Positions 19,008 through 28,398 of a stretch of DNA of 64,000 nt are shown in pieces. Every line of letters begins with the position of its first letter. The first letter of the stretch is position 1. The stretch is from assembly GCF_001693515.2 (NCBI RefSeq), contig NZ_CP042968.1, positions 3,534,001 through 3,598,000 of the forward strand, in the 5' to 3' direction. The notes under the pieces are model-generated. The model ran no database searches. It was not told where the DNA came from and worked only from the letters and a program-made list of their open reading frames with translations. This DNA is from Bradyrhizobium paxllaeri. GTDB lineage: Bacteria; Pseudomonadota; Alphaproteobacteria; Rhizobiales; Xanthobacteraceae. The translations under genes and the position numbers were made by a program.

Positions 19008-21200
19008 ATGTCAGTTCCTCTGAGCCAGTCCTTTCGGTGGTTTGCTCGCCCGCTGGCGCTGGTGGTTGGGGCGCTTCTAACTGTGGTTGTCGCGACCGGG
19101 ATTCTCGGCTTCCGATATTGGCAGGAGCGTCAAGCGGCAAATCTTGCGCAAGAGCGCAACCGGCAGGTGCTCGAGACGCTGGATCGGCTGAAAACGATCA
19201 TCGCCGACGTGGAGGCGCAAAGGCGCGGCTATCTGCTGACTCTCGATCCGCACTATCTCAAGGCCTATGGCGTCTCTGACGAAAGCGTGCGACGGGACGC
19301 GCAGGCGCTCCAGGCTCTGGTCGCGGGCGATCCATTGCAGAGCCATCGCGCCGGACATCTGGCGGCTACCGTTGCAGCAAAGCTGCGCGAAATCGATGAG
19401 ATCGTCAAAACGGCCCGCACCTATTCCGGGCCGGCCGCGATGGCGATGATCCGCAGCCTGGACGAGATAAGGTCGCAGATCGACCAGATGGTGGACCACG
19501 AGCGCTTCCTGCGCGTGGATCAGGAGAAACGCGCCGAGGCGCTCGAGCATCGCAAAGCTTGGCTGATCACGATCGCCGTCGTCATTGTCGCAATCCTGGC
19601 GGGGATGGCGTTGGCGCTCGCGCGGCTCGAGGCGATCCGGCGGCGCAAGGCGATCGCAGAGAACATCGCGCTCCACGGCGATCTGTTGGCGCGCGACAAG
19701 ATGATCCGCCGCCTGGTCGACGCCAACATCGTCGGCATCATCATTTGGGAAATCGAGGGGCGTATTCTCGAGGCCAATGACGAGTTTCTCCGTATGGTGG
19801 GATACGACCGGGACGATCTCGTCTCGGGGCGCCTGCATCGGACTACGCTGACACCGCCGGAATGGCGCGACCGCGACGCACATACCGTGGCGGAGCTCAA
19901 GCGGGTCGGGATGGCCCTGCCATTCGAGAAAGAGTACTTGCGGAAAGACGGAAGCCGCGTGCCGGTGCTGATCGGTGGGGCGATGTTCGGGGAAGGTACA
20001 AGCCAAGGTGTTGGCTTTGTCCTCGATCTGACCCAGCGCAAGCGGGCGGAAGAGGCGCTGCGGCAGAGCGAGGAGCGCTTTCGCACCCTCGTGCATTTCT
20101 CCTTCGACGTGTACTGGGAGACCGATGCGCAACATCGCTTCATTCATCAGGAGTTCGCGGACAGTCTTTCCGACGCGCCGGCGTTGGGCTCCGAGATCGG
20201 CAAGACACGTTGGGAAGTGCCTTACCTGGAGCCTGATGAGGAGGCCTGGCGCAAGCACCGGGAGACGCTCGATGCCCACCTGCCGTTCCGTGATTTTGAG
20301 CTCGCGCGGTATGCTCCAGATGGCAGCAAGCGTTACGTGTCGGTCTCCGGGTTGCCGGTGTTTGACGAGAGAGGGCGCTTCGTCGGCTATCGCGGCGTCG
20401 GGCGGCACATCACCGAACGCAGGCGAGCCGAAGAAGCCTTGCGCGCGGTGCAGGCGGAGCTTGCGCACTCCAACCGCGTCACCACGATGGGACAGTTGTC
20501 GGCCTCGATCGCCCATGAGGTCAATCAGCCGATCGCCGCGACGGTTACCAACGCCCAGGCGGCGTTACGCTGGCTGCGTGCGCAGCCGCCCAATCTCGAC
20601 GAAGTCCGCTATTCGCTCGACCGTATCGTCGAGGACGGCAAGCGCGCCGGCAACGTCATTGGCGGCATCCGGGCCCTGATCCACAAGGTGCCGTCCCGGA
20701 AAGATTGGTTCGGCCTCAACGAAGCCATCCTTGAGATGGTCGCGCTGACCCGAAGCGAAATGTTCAAGCATGGCATCGCGCTGCAAACCGAACTCGCGCC
20801 GGGTTTGCCCATGGTGGAAGGCGACCGCACTCAGCTGCAGCAGGTGATCCTGAACCTGATCCTCAATGCCATTGAAGCCATGGACGGCAGTGACGAGGGC
20901 GCACGCGAACTGCGGATCAACACCGAGACGGAGGCGACCGGCGTGCTCGTCACGATCAGCGATTCCGGGCCCGGCCTCGACCCGGCGGATGCCGAGCGCG
21001 TATTCCAGGCCTTCTATACGACGAAGGCCAAGGGCATGGGCATGGGCCTTGCGATCTGCAAGTCGATGGTCGAGGCTCACGGGGGGCGGATGTGGGTGAG
21101 CGCGAACGAACCCCGAGGCGCCGTCTTTCAGTTTTCCCTGCCGCTGGTGCGGGAGGAGAGCGTTCCGGCCCCTCGGGTTCGGTCCAATCCCGCGGCATGA
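19008..21200 (+). CDS. CHASE3–PAS–PAS sensor histidine kinase
   Basis: Membrane-bound two-component sensor of 730 aa. A first helix (LALVVGALLTVVVATGILGF, about 15-35) and a second (AWLITIAVVIVAILAGMALALA, about 184-206) bracket a periplasmic all-helical CHASE3 domain (QRRGYLLTLDPHYLKAY). Two PAS domains follow (about 235-350 and 355-475). The phosphoacceptor is His503 in SIAHEVNQPIAAT. The ATPase domain has N box LILNAIEAM, G1 ISDSGPGLD and G2 GMGMGLAICKS, so catalysis looks intact. No response regulator is adjacent, so its partner must be elsewhere. Confidence 0.93.
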   Translation: MSVPLSQSFRWFARPLALVVGALLTVVVATGILGFRYWQERQAANLAQERNRQVLETLDRLKTIIADVEAQRRGYLLTLDPHYLKAYGVSDESVRRDAQALQALVAGDPLQSHRAGHLAATVAAKLREIDEIVKTARTYSGPAAMAMIRSLDEIRSQIDQMVDHERFLRVDQEKRAEALEHRKAWLITIAVVIVAILAGMALALARLEAIRRRKAIAENIALHGDLLARDKMIRRLVDANIVGIIIWEIEGRILEANDEFLRMVGYDRDDLVSGRLHRTTLTPPEWRDRDAHTVAELKRVGMALPFEKEYLRKDGSRVPVLIGGAMFGEGTSQGVGFVLDLTQRKRAEEALRQSEERFRTLVHFSFDVYWETDAQHRFIHQEFADSLSDAPALGSEIGKTRWEVPYLEPDEEAWRKHRETLDAHLPFRDFELARYAPDGSKRYVSVSGLPVFDERGRFVGYRGVGRHITERRRAEEALRAVQAELAHSNRVTTMGQLSASIAHEVNQPIAATVTNAQAALRWLRAQPPNLDEVRYSLDRIVEDGKRAGNVIGGIRALIHKVPSRKDWFGLNEAILEMVALTRSEMFKHGIALQTELAPGLPMVEGDRTQLQQVILNLILNAIEAMDGSDEGARELRINTETEATGVLVTISDSGPGLDPADAERVFQAFYTTKAKGMGMGLAICKSMVEAHGGRMWVSANEPRGAVFQFSLPLVREESVPAPRVRSNPAA

Positions 21201-21346
21201 GATTGCAGGGATGCCCGCCAAGTGTCCACAATCGGATTCATGCACTGCAGCAATATGCATCTCTATCTTTTTTTGGGAGAGGCCGGATGGCTCGTTCAAG
21301 CGTTAGTTCGGCTGAGCGGCTCGTCCGCGTGCAACCATAGGGCTCG

Positions 21347-21937
21347 ATGTCCAATCGGCTTAAACAGTTTTTGTTTGGGATTTGGGGTCTTCTGCTGATC
21401 CCGCTGGTCATGCCTATCCTCGAAAAAGGATTGAAGGCGGCAAATATCTTCACCGATCCCAGTGGTGTGGCAGCTACGGTTTTTAGTAACGCTGTGGTCA
21501 CGACCGTTACTGACAATCTGGTCGCACTGGGCCAGCAGCGCTGGTTCAAATTTGCGATGGTCTTTTTGACCGGAGTGCTGGTTGGCATCTCATTGGAATG
21601 GCTGAACCGGAAGTCGGACGAAAGAAAAGCTTCCGAGCTCCGAAGCCTGGGCACCAAATTTCGCAGCCTTTCAGACAGCATCAAAACTCGGAATGCTTCG
21701 TCAGAATGGCCGGACAACGTACGTGATCTCAAACCTGCAATCCTGTCTGCGTTCAACTCCGCCAGGAAATTTGATTTGTGGGTGCCGAATGAGCACGTTT
21801 ATCAACTGCCGGATGCGACGTTCCTTTGCGAGTACTTCAGGTCTGTCGGCAAGCTCCTGGAGGATGGGCAATTCGACAAGGCCAACAGCGAGGCGCTCTC
21901 CTGGCAACCATTTCTCGACAATGCGACGCTGTCTTGA
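21347..21937 (+). CDS. hypothetical two-helix membrane protein
   Basis: A 196-aa product with two hydrophobic segments (FLFGIWGLLLIPLVMPIL near residue 8-26 and FKFAMVFLTGVLVGISLEWL near 67-87). A polar C-terminal domain follows (SLGTKFRSLSDSIKTRN, LWVPNEHVYQLPDATFLCEY). I do not recognise a family. The base composition is visibly richer in A and T than its neighbours, which fits an accessory or recently acquired gene. The next gene begins 50 bases downstream; no obvious functional link. Confidence 0.65.
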   Translation: MSNRLKQFLFGIWGLLLIPLVMPILEKGLKAANIFTDPSGVAATVFSNAVVTTVTDNLVALGQQRWFKFAMVFLTGVLVGISLEWLNRKSDERKASELRSLGTKFRSLSDSIKTRNASSEWPDNVRDLKPAILSAFNSARKFDLWVPNEHVYQLPDATFLCEYFRSVGKLLEDGQFDKANSEALSWQPFLDNATLS

Positions 21938-21986
21938 GTTTTCCGTAACTGCTGCAATCCAAATGGATGGCTTCAAGGAGAGGATT

Positions 21987-22736
21987 GTGAGGCGACGCGA
22001 GTTCATCGCGCTCCTCGGCGGCGCGGCGGCAATCCGGCCGCTCGGCGCGCACGCGGAGCGCCTGCGAGAGCGCATCCTCTATTTCACCCACTCGGCCGGC
22101 TACCGGCACGACGTCATACCGCTTTCCAGGGAAATCCTGGCGCAGCTCGGAACGAATTCCGGCGCCTTTGATGTCACTGCAACCGAAGACGCCTCTGAAT
22201 TCTCGACCGACAACCTCCAACGCTACGCCGCGGTGATGTTCTACACGTCAGGAGAACTTCCGATGAGCGGCGATCAGAAGGCGGCTCTGCTCAACTTCGT
22301 GCGCTCGGGCCGCGGGTTCATCGGCGTTCATTCGGCCACCGACACATTCTACGCCTGGCCGGACTATCTTGATCTGGTCGGCGGCTATTTCAATGGTCAT
22401 CCCTGGCATCAGGCCGTGACGATCGACGTGGTTGATCCCAGCGATCCATTGGTGGCGTTTCTCGGAAATTCGTTGCGGGTCGAGGACGAAATCTATCAGA
22501 TCAGAGACTTTGATGATCGTGGTTCACGCGTGCTCCTTCGCCTCGACCCAAGCTCGGTGGATATCGGCAGGACCGGCGTGCATCGACGATCCTATGGCTG
22601 GCCTCTCGCCTGGAAACGAACATACGGCAAGGGGCGGGTATTCTATACGGCGCTAGGCCACGAGGCATCGGTCTGGCGCGACGCCCGCTACCAGCAAATC
22701 CTCACGAATGCCATCCTCTGGTCGATGCGAAGGTAA
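21987..22736 (+). CDS. ThuA domain-containing protein (glutamine-amidotransferase-like fold)
   Basis: A 249-aa protein. The start is GTG 21987: AAGGAG lies six bases upstream and the product then begins with a twin-arginine-like signal RRREFIALLGGAAAIRPLG, so periplasmic location is expected. An ATG at 21963 is also in frame but has no such site. The ThuA fold is clear from RILYFTHSAGYRHDVIP, FYTSGELPMSG, GFIGVHSATDTFYAWPDY, FNGHPWHQAV and RVFYTALGHEASVW. ThuA-like proteins act on trehalose and related sugars or have unknown roles; no sugar genes lie nearby to help. Confidence 0.88.
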   Translation: MRRREFIALLGGAAAIRPLGAHAERLRERILYFTHSAGYRHDVIPLSREILAQLGTNSGAFDVTATEDASEFSTDNLQRYAAVMFYTSGELPMSGDQKAALLNFVRSGRGFIGVHSATDTFYAWPDYLDLVGGYFNGHPWHQAVTIDVVDPSDPLVAFLGNSLRVEDEIYQIRDFDDRGSRVLLRLDPSSVDIGRTGVHRRSYGWPLAWKRTYGKGRVFYTALGHEASVWRDARYQQILTNAILWSMRR

Positions 22737-22739
22737 CCC

Positions 22740-23327
22740 TCATGATGCGGGCCGCAGCATCGGTGTCAGCACGGGAGAAGAGCCGCTCTGGATCCTGCCG
22801 ACAATCTCAAAGCCATGGCGCTCATAGAAGGACATGTTACGCGGGTTCGAGCTTTCGAGGTAGGCTGCGATGCCTTCCTCGTCGCATCGTCGAAGCGCGT
22901 GTTTCATGAGCAATGCGCCGAGCCCTTGCCCGATCCAGTTCGGGTCGGCGGCGATAAGGGGTAGATACCAATGCGGGCCGCGGGGATGATGTTCGGCCAT
23001 GCCTTTCTTGACGGCCTCAATATCCTCGGCGATCTCCGGGCGCAGGGTCTCCTGCATGATGGCATCCATTTCCGCTTCGTCCGGCTCGACGCCTGGCGGC
23101 AGCCACAACGCGGCGGCGCGAGCCCCTTCGGTGATATAGGCCGTGCCATGCTCAAAAGCCCGGCCGCCAAAAGCATTGACGAGTCGAGGCATTGTTCTGA
23201 GGTATTCGGACGGATCGGGCCAGGCCCAGCGCGCCATCGGGTCGGCCGCAAAGCCGAGCACGATGGTGCTGATCGCGTTGGCCCGGATGTTTGCATCCGC
23301 AGATCTGACTTCCGGCGCCGTTGACAT
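22740..23327 (-). CDS. GNAT family N-acetyltransferase
   Basis: A 195-aa acetyltransferase. The acetyl-CoA loop reads PNWIGQGLGALLMKHALRRC and the C-terminal NMSFYERHGFEIVGRI is the standard final helix-strand. The central ALWLPPGVEP and HWYLPLIAADPNW segments match a GNAT subgroup common in soil bacteria, including members near antibiotic or toxin acetyltransferases; the substrate here is unknown. I use ATG 23327, which has GAGGGA eight bases upstream, rather than the longer frame from 23375. Convergent with the ThuA gene (three-base gap). Confidence 0.88.
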   Translation of the reverse strand: MSTAPEVRSADANIRANAISTIVLGFAADPMARWAWPDPSEYLRTMPRLVNAFGGRAFEHGTAYITEGARAAALWLPPGVEPDEAEMDAIMQETLRPEIAEDIEAVKKGMAEHHPRGPHWYLPLIAADPNWIGQGLGALLMKHALRRCDEEGIAAYLESSNPRNMSFYERHGFEIVGRIQSGSSPVLTPMLRPAS

Positions 23328-23533
23328 GGTGTCGTTCCCTCGATCGCCCGCCAATCTAATAACCTTCCGGGGCACGCAGGGAAATTGGCAAGAGCGCCGC
23401 AGCGTTCGTCATCAAGGAGGCGCGTACGAACGTTCGGCGTGTCGTCTGTACCCGACGCCCATCATCCTGGCGGATAAAGTTCCCGCCAAGTCGCAGGGCT
23501 GTGAGTTTCGGGCGCTTCACGCAGCGTAGCTTG

Positions 23534-24163
23534 CTACGCACTCCGGCCCGGCGGCAGGACGACGACGATCGCGCCCAGTTTCACCCGGTTCACGAGATCG
23601 ATGACGTCCTCGTTGGTCATGCGGATGCAGCCGGACGAGATGGCCTGACCGATATATTCCGGCTGGTTGGTGCCGTGGATGCGGTACAGCGTGTCCTTGT
23701 TGCCCTCGTAGAGATAAAGCGCCCGCGCGCCAAGCGGATTGTCCGGACCTCCGGCGACGCGCTTCGGGTAGGGGCCCAGCCGGGCCTGGATCTCCGCCGT
23801 CGGGATCCAATCCGGCCATTCAGCCGTCTTGCCAACGGTAGCGATGCCGGACCATGCCAGCGCTTCCTCTCCCACCGTCACGCCGTAGCGGATCGCCTTG
23901 CCTCCCGGCAGGACATAGTAGAGATACTTCGAGTTGGTATCGACCAGGATGGTTCCCGGCTGCTCCTTGCGCGTGTAGTCGACAATATGCCGGCGATAAG
24001 TCTCCGGAATGCTCGCCTGCGCATAGCGCGCGTGGGCGAGTAACTGCCGGTCCCTTGGGGTCAAGCTGGCATTCGATGACGGCGCAAGCGTCGCTTGCAT
24101 GCAGCCACCAAGCAAGAGGCCATGCAGCCCCACCAGTAACAACGCGAGCCCACGCTTCATCAT
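23534..24163 (-). CDS. lipoprotein L,D-transpeptidase (ErfK/YbiS/YcfS/YnhG domain)
   Basis: Peptidoglycan cross-linking or protein-attaching enzyme in the periplasm. The start ATG 24163 has AGGAGG seven bases upstream. A lipoprotein signal ends in the lipobox LLLGGC with Cys21 as the lipidated residue. The YkuD-type catalytic domain spans about 75-205: YYVLPGGKAIRYGVTVG, then His163 in RIHGTNQPEYIG and the nucleophile Cys179 in AISSGCIRM, spaced 16 apart as in the family signature. Length (209 aa) is normal. Alphaproteobacteria often carry many paralogues, so its specific substrate is uncertain. Confidence 0.93.
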   Translation of the reverse strand: MMKRGLALLLVGLHGLLLGGCMQATLAPSSNASLTPRDRQLLAHARYAQASIPETYRRHIVDYTRKEQPGTILVDTNSKYLYYVLPGGKAIRYGVTVGEEALAWSGIATVGKTAEWPDWIPTAEIQARLGPYPKRVAGGPDNPLGARALYLYEGNKDTLYRIHGTNQPEYIGQAISSGCIRMTNEDVIDLVNRVKLGAIVVVLPPGRSA

Positions 24164-24360
24164 GGCGTGTCCTCCTACCCGTCTTACATGTTTCGATTTG
24201 TTGCTCAAAAAGTGCAGAAATCAAGGCGGCCGACTAATTATTCGTTTTTCCCGCAACTCGCCGCGAGCGTGTGGGCCGCCCTAAGGGCCGTGTCGGCGCC
24301 CCTTCGCTTGTGGCGACCTTACCGCGCGCCAAGCTCCTTGATTGCCAGGGCCGCGATATC

Positions 24361-27030
24361 TCAGGATAATGCACGCCAATTTGCCCGAACGTCTTGGCGG
24401 CCAACTCGCCCACTTGGGTCGTTCGAGTCAACGAGACCGATAGTTTGCAATGCTTGCTCGAACGCGGCTGATTCCCTCGGAAGCCCGCCATCAGCCAGAG
24501 CGTCAATTCTTTGCCGCAGATGACCAACCAGCAGGTCAGCGCCGATAGTCAGGCAGCCACCATGTCCCCCGGGCACCTGAAGCACTTCGACTTGAGAGCT
24601 GAGATGCCGCCACGCCCGGCCGTCATGTTCGGCCGCGTAAAATGTCACGGCGACCTCGAGCGGTGCCGGAAGATATTGCGCCATTGCAATTGAATAAGCG
24701 TCCCACAACGCGGGCAGAAACTTGCCCTCGACGATCACATTCCGCTTGCGACTCCACGCATTGGCGTATCGCTCCAACTGCGCCATTCGCTCGTACATCC
24801 AGCGCAGAAGGTAAGGCGAAGCTATTGGCTTCATCAGCCCGATGATCGCCCGTGGCGCCGGACGGGCAGCGACGGTCGGCGGATCGACCATCGCAATCAA
24901 ATCAACCCTGTGGCCGGCCGCCATCAGCAGGCGGGCTGCTTCGAACGCCACCATGGCGCCGTTGCATTTGCCGCCCAGCAGGAAAGGACCGCTGGACTGC
25001 CTCTCCAGAATGTGCGGCAGGCGGTCGGCGGCCATCGCCTCGATCGATGGCGGAACCGGTTCCCCACGGAGACCATGGGGATCGATGGAGATGATCGGGT
25101 AATCGGGCCCGAAAAGCTCCACCATCCGCCGCATACTCTCATGGCCGCTGATGGAGTCTCCATTGAAGAAGTACAGGGGAGGGCGACGGCCACAGGGACT
25201 GAACTGGAAGAATGGCGTCGTCGGCGCGCCCGTCTGCATGAGGATTTTTGGAGCAAGTTGCCGGATCGTTTCTGCCTCGAACAGGATCGTTTCCGGTACG
25301 GTCTGGCCGATGAGCCGCTCGACCTCAATGAGCATTTCCATCGCTAGAAGGGAGTCGCCACCGCGCGCAAAAAAATCATCGTCGATCGTCACGGTCTCGG
25401 ACTTGAGAAGCCTGCGCCACAGGGTCAGCAATTCAGCTTGCAGATCCAATGTCGCTTTTTTCACGGCAGGCAAAGGCTTCGTCGCCCGATGATCTACGTC
25501 GAGCGCCTCACGCAGCCGTCGCCGTTGGACCTTTCCCGTCGCCCCCTTTGGCAGCCGGTCGAGGATCAGAATGCTCCGCGGAATCTTGAACGAGGCCAAC
25601 TCGCGCTGCAGGAACTGGCGAAGCTCCGCGGGTGTCGTTTGCGCGCCAGAATGGGGAATGACGGCGGCTGCGACGTCATCGCCAAGGCGTGGGTGCGGGA
25701 TTGCGAAGGCGGCGGCTTCGGCTACGGCCGGATGGCGTAGTAGCGCGGATTCCACCTCGGCAGGGGAGATCTTCTCACCCCCGCGGTTGATTACTTCACT
25801 CAGGCGGCCGTGTAGCGTCAGGAAGCCGTCTGCGTCGAGGCTGCCGATGTCGCCCGTGCGAAGCCAACCTTCCGTAAAAGCAGCTTGATTGAGTTCCGGC
25901 GCATCGAGATAGCCGGACGTCACGGTGGGACCACGAACCCAGATCTCACCCCGCTCACCGGCCGGCACGGGATGTCCATCCTCACCAACAATGGCCACGG
26001 TATCGGGCCAGGGTTGCCCGCAAGTTCCTGGCCTGTTCGGCCCGGGCGGCGGCACGTTGGCGGCGATCTGCGCGGCTTCGCTGGAGCCGTAGTGCTCCAG
26101 CATCGGCACGCCCAAAATGCGCTGCAGATCGTTCTGCATGTCTTTCAGCAGCGGCGCGCCACCCGATACGACAAATCGCAGCGTGTGCGCCGTCTGCGCA
26201 TTCTCAAGGTTTCTTGCCTTGTCCAGCAGGGCAGCGTGAAGCGCAGGACCTGCCGAGTACCAGGTTGGCCGCAGGACATCGAGCCACTCATCCAGCGCCA
26301 CGACGGCACTGTTCGCTGGAAGGGCAATGCTGCCGCCTGTCAAGAGCGGTGTGAAGACCGTAACTTTGAGCCCATGGGAGTAGTGGGGCGACGAAACGCT
26401 CAGGCAACGGTCCTGGTGTGTGAGTCCAAACCAGGCCTGAAGCCGTGCGGCCGCCGCCAGCATATTGCCATGGCTGAACGGAATGAGCTTCGGCTGCGCA
26501 GTCGTGCCCGACGTCTGCAGGATGAAGGCGGGCGAACTCGGATCAGGCTCAGCGTCGATCGCAGGGACGTTGGAGGCTTGCGCTACGATATTGATTCCAA
26601 GCTGACCGGGTCCGACCGGAACGGCTTCGATGATGGGGAGCTTTCTCCGCTCAGCGGTCCGGCGGGCTTCAGAGGCATTGCCTTGCGGCACGAGAAGCGC
26701 GTTCAGGCGCAGCATGTCGAGACGCTGATCGATCTCCGTCTGGGACAGCCGCGGATCAAGAGGAACCGCGATGCTGCAGCAGGCTACGGCAACGATGGTG
26801 AGAACCGCGTCCGCGCCGTTCGGCATCAGGATCCCGATCCGCGCGTTGCAATCGAACCCGGCCAAACGCAACTGCCGGCGGATGCCATCCAATTGGCGCT
26901 GAAGATCTCGGTATGTGAGTGGCGCATACGTGGAGGAGACAATTGCAGGCCGGTGGGGAAACAGCGCTGCAGTTCGACCGATGACTTGGGCCAGTGTGAA
27001 TTCGGCTTTAGCCTTTTTCCCATCGCTCAT
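24361..27030 (-). CDS. NRPS-like adenylation–carrier–thioesterase protein
   Basis: An 889-aa single-module enzyme. Adenylation domain about 1-525: phosphate loop FILQTSGTTAQPKLIPF, EHYGSSEA, GWLRTGDIGSLDADGF and the catalytic-lysine end LPKGATGKVQRR. Carrier domain about 545-620: DDDFFARGGDSLLAMEML with Ser560 as phosphopantetheine site. Type I thioesterase about 640-860: the usual GxSxG elbow is GGKCNGAM, so the nucleophile would be Cys689, with Asp716 (MVDPPT) and His823 (PGGHGG) completing the triad. There is no condensation domain. It should activate an acyl or aryl acid and release or transfer it, as in small aryl- or acyl-conjugate pathways. No tailoring genes flank it. The product is unknown. 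Confidence 0.88.
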   Translation of the reverse strand: MSDGKKAKAEFTLAQVIGRTAALFPHRPAIVSSTYAPLTYRDLQRQLDGIRRQLRLAGFDCNARIGILMPNGADAVLTIVAVACCSIAVPLDPRLSQTEIDQRLDMLRLNALLVPQGNASEARRTAERRKLPIIEAVPVGPGQLGINIVAQASNVPAIDAEPDPSSPAFILQTSGTTAQPKLIPFSHGNMLAAAARLQAWFGLTHQDRCLSVSSPHYSHGLKVTVFTPLLTGGSIALPANSAVVALDEWLDVLRPTWYSAGPALHAALLDKARNLENAQTAHTLRFVVSGGAPLLKDMQNDLQRILGVPMLEHYGSSEAAQIAANVPPPGPNRPGTCGQPWPDTVAIVGEDGHPVPAGERGEIWVRGPTVTSGYLDAPELNQAAFTEGWLRTGDIGSLDADGFLTLHGRLSEVINRGGEKISPAEVESALLRHPAVAEAAAFAIPHPRLGDDVAAAVIPHSGAQTTPAELRQFLQRELASFKIPRSILILDRLPKGATGKVQRRRLREALDVDHRATKPLPAVKKATLDLQAELLTLWRRLLKSETVTIDDDFFARGGDSLLAMEMLIEVERLIGQTVPETILFEAETIRQLAPKILMQTGAPTTPFFQFSPCGRRPPLYFFNGDSISGHESMRRMVELFGPDYPIISIDPHGLRGEPVPPSIEAMAADRLPHILERQSSGPFLLGGKCNGAMVAFEAARLLMAAGHRVDLIAMVDPPTVAARPAPRAIIGLMKPIASPYLLRWMYERMAQLERYANAWSRKRNVIVEGKFLPALWDAYSIAMAQYLPAPLEVAVTFYAAEHDGRAWRHLSSQVEVLQVPGGHGGCLTIGADLLVGHLRQRIDALADGGLPRESAAFEQALQTIGLVDSNDPSGRVGRQDVRANWRALS

Positions 27031-27453
27031 TAGGATGCCCCCTCTGACACCTCAAACGTAGCGGGAAAAAAATGGTAGGTGGTGAGAAGAAGGCGCCACT
27101 ACTCCCTAATTTCCATGATTGTCACGGAATAAAGGAACAACCGGCGTCGCTGAGGGTTGATATCAATGCTTCCAGCCGAAAGGTGCCCCCCCGACTGCTG
27201 GAAGAAAACCCGTATCGTTCGGGTTGGCGGCCCCCCGGTTGGGGCCGTTTAATCGAATAGCTCTCGGCTCCCCGTACATCGAAACGAATTGGCCTCAGCG
27301 TGAGGTCAAATGTTGACAGCCGCCGGGGCCGCAGCGACGGATCGCCTGTAGCAAAACAGGACAACTGCTTTCCCATTGAATATCGATTCCGCATTCCTCG
27401 ATAGCGAACGTTGCCGGGGGCTCGACAGATCCGTTTGACCAGGGGCAGATGGC
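27031..27453. other. 423-base divergent intergenic region
   Basis: Lies between the divergent NRPS-like and GNAT genes and should contain both promoters, though none stands out. A GC-rich hairpin CGGCCCC-CCGGTT-GGGGCCG followed by TTTAAT lies at 27228-27250; on the plus strand it resembles an intrinsic terminator or leader hairpin, but there is no plus-strand gene just upstream of it. Confidence 0.5.
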
Positions 27454-27903
27454 ATGGAGACCGTTTACCGCAGGGCGATGTTCAATGACGCGAGCCGCCT
27501 CCGCGACATTCGGCGACGATCGATCCTTGATCTCGCGCCTCCAACGATGACCGCCGCCGAGGCGCAGGAGTGGGCGTCGAATCTTACGCTCTCGGGTATG
27601 GAGCGAAAGCTGCGAGAGCTGGAAGTATGGGTTGCCGAGCTGGATGGCATCGTCGCGGGGTGGGGGGCCATTTCCGGTGACAGGCTGGAGGGCCTGTATA
27701 CGACGCCGGAGTTTGCCGGGCAGGGGATAGGTGCCGGATTGCTTGCCATGCTCGAAGGACTGATGCGCGAGCGGCAGTTCCCATCGGTGCGCGCTGAGGC
27801 AAGCCTGAACGCTCGCGATTTCTATCTGCGGCGAGGCTACCGAGCGAGCGGCCCGCAGACGCCGGCAGGCGCCTGGCCCATAGAGAAGGAACTTCTGGCC
27901 TGA
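27454..27903 (+). CDS. GNAT family N-acetyltransferase
   Basis: A compact 149-aa acetyltransferase: LEGLYTTPEFAGQGIGAGLL holds the acetyl-CoA loop (Q-G-I-G-A) and NARDFYLRRGYRASG the last helix and strand. The N-terminus METVYRRAMFNDASRLRDIRR is the usual GNAT beginning. It stands alone in the plus orientation, 154 bases before the rhodanese gene. Substrate unknown. Confidence 0.85.
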   Translation: METVYRRAMFNDASRLRDIRRRSILDLAPPTMTAAEAQEWASNLTLSGMERKLRELEVWVAELDGIVAGWGAISGDRLEGLYTTPEFAGQGIGAGLLAMLEGLMRERQFPSVRAEASLNARDFYLRRGYRASGPQTPAGAWPIEKELLA

Positions 27904-28057
27904 ACAGGGGGCGAGCGAAGAATTGCTGCCTTGTGCCCGACGCACGTTGGATGGCCGTTTAAGCCGCTCGCGGCGCTTGATTTTCGCCCCGCGAGGGGCG
28001 ACTTTGGCGCCGCTTGGCGGGGCCTATCGTAGCCTCGCGGCGCCTTGTCAGGAGGAT

Positions 28058-28390
28058 ATGTTGGCGGACCATCAGGTGCACGATTTGACCCCGGAAGACG
28101 TTTCGAAGGGGATCGCGGAGGGCCGCTATCTGCTGGTCGACGTCCGCGAGCCCAATGAGGTGGCGGTGGAAGCCTATCCGGACGGCGTGGTCGTTCCGCT
28201 CCAGAGCTTTGATCCCGCGGCGATTCCGGATCCCAAGGGGAAGCAGGTGGTTTTCGCTTGCCGTTCAGGTAAACGCTCGGTGACGGCATCGCTGGCAGCG
28301 CAGGCGGCAGGACTGCCTTACGACAAGCATCTGGCCGGCGGCATCATCGGCTGGAAGGCTGCGGGATTGCCGACCAGAACCGGCGGCTGA
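28058..28390 (+). CDS. rhodanese-like single-domain sulfurtransferase
   Basis: A 110-aa single rhodanese domain. ATG 28058 sits right behind an AGGAGG; a TTG one codon later has better spacing and could be the true start. LLVDVREPNEVAVEAYPDG is the CH2-type motif, and FACRSGKRSVTAS is the active-site loop with the persulfide-forming Cys. The C-terminal HLAGGIIGWKAAGLP is typical of the family. Eight bases separate it from the aminotransferase gene, so both probably share a transcript, which suggests sulfur handling linked to an amino acid. Confidence 0.9.
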   Translation: MLADHQVHDLTPEDVSKGIAEGRYLLVDVREPNEVAVEAYPDGVVVPLQSFDPAAIPDPKGKQVVFACRSGKRSVTASLAAQAAGLPYDKHLAGGIIGWKAAGLPTRTGG

Positions 28391-28398
28391 TCTCCACC

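Noticed and set aside
27228..27250. GC hairpin with T-tract that looks like an intrinsic terminator
   Set aside because: No plus-strand gene ends just upstream; listed only in the intergenic description because its role cannot be supported.
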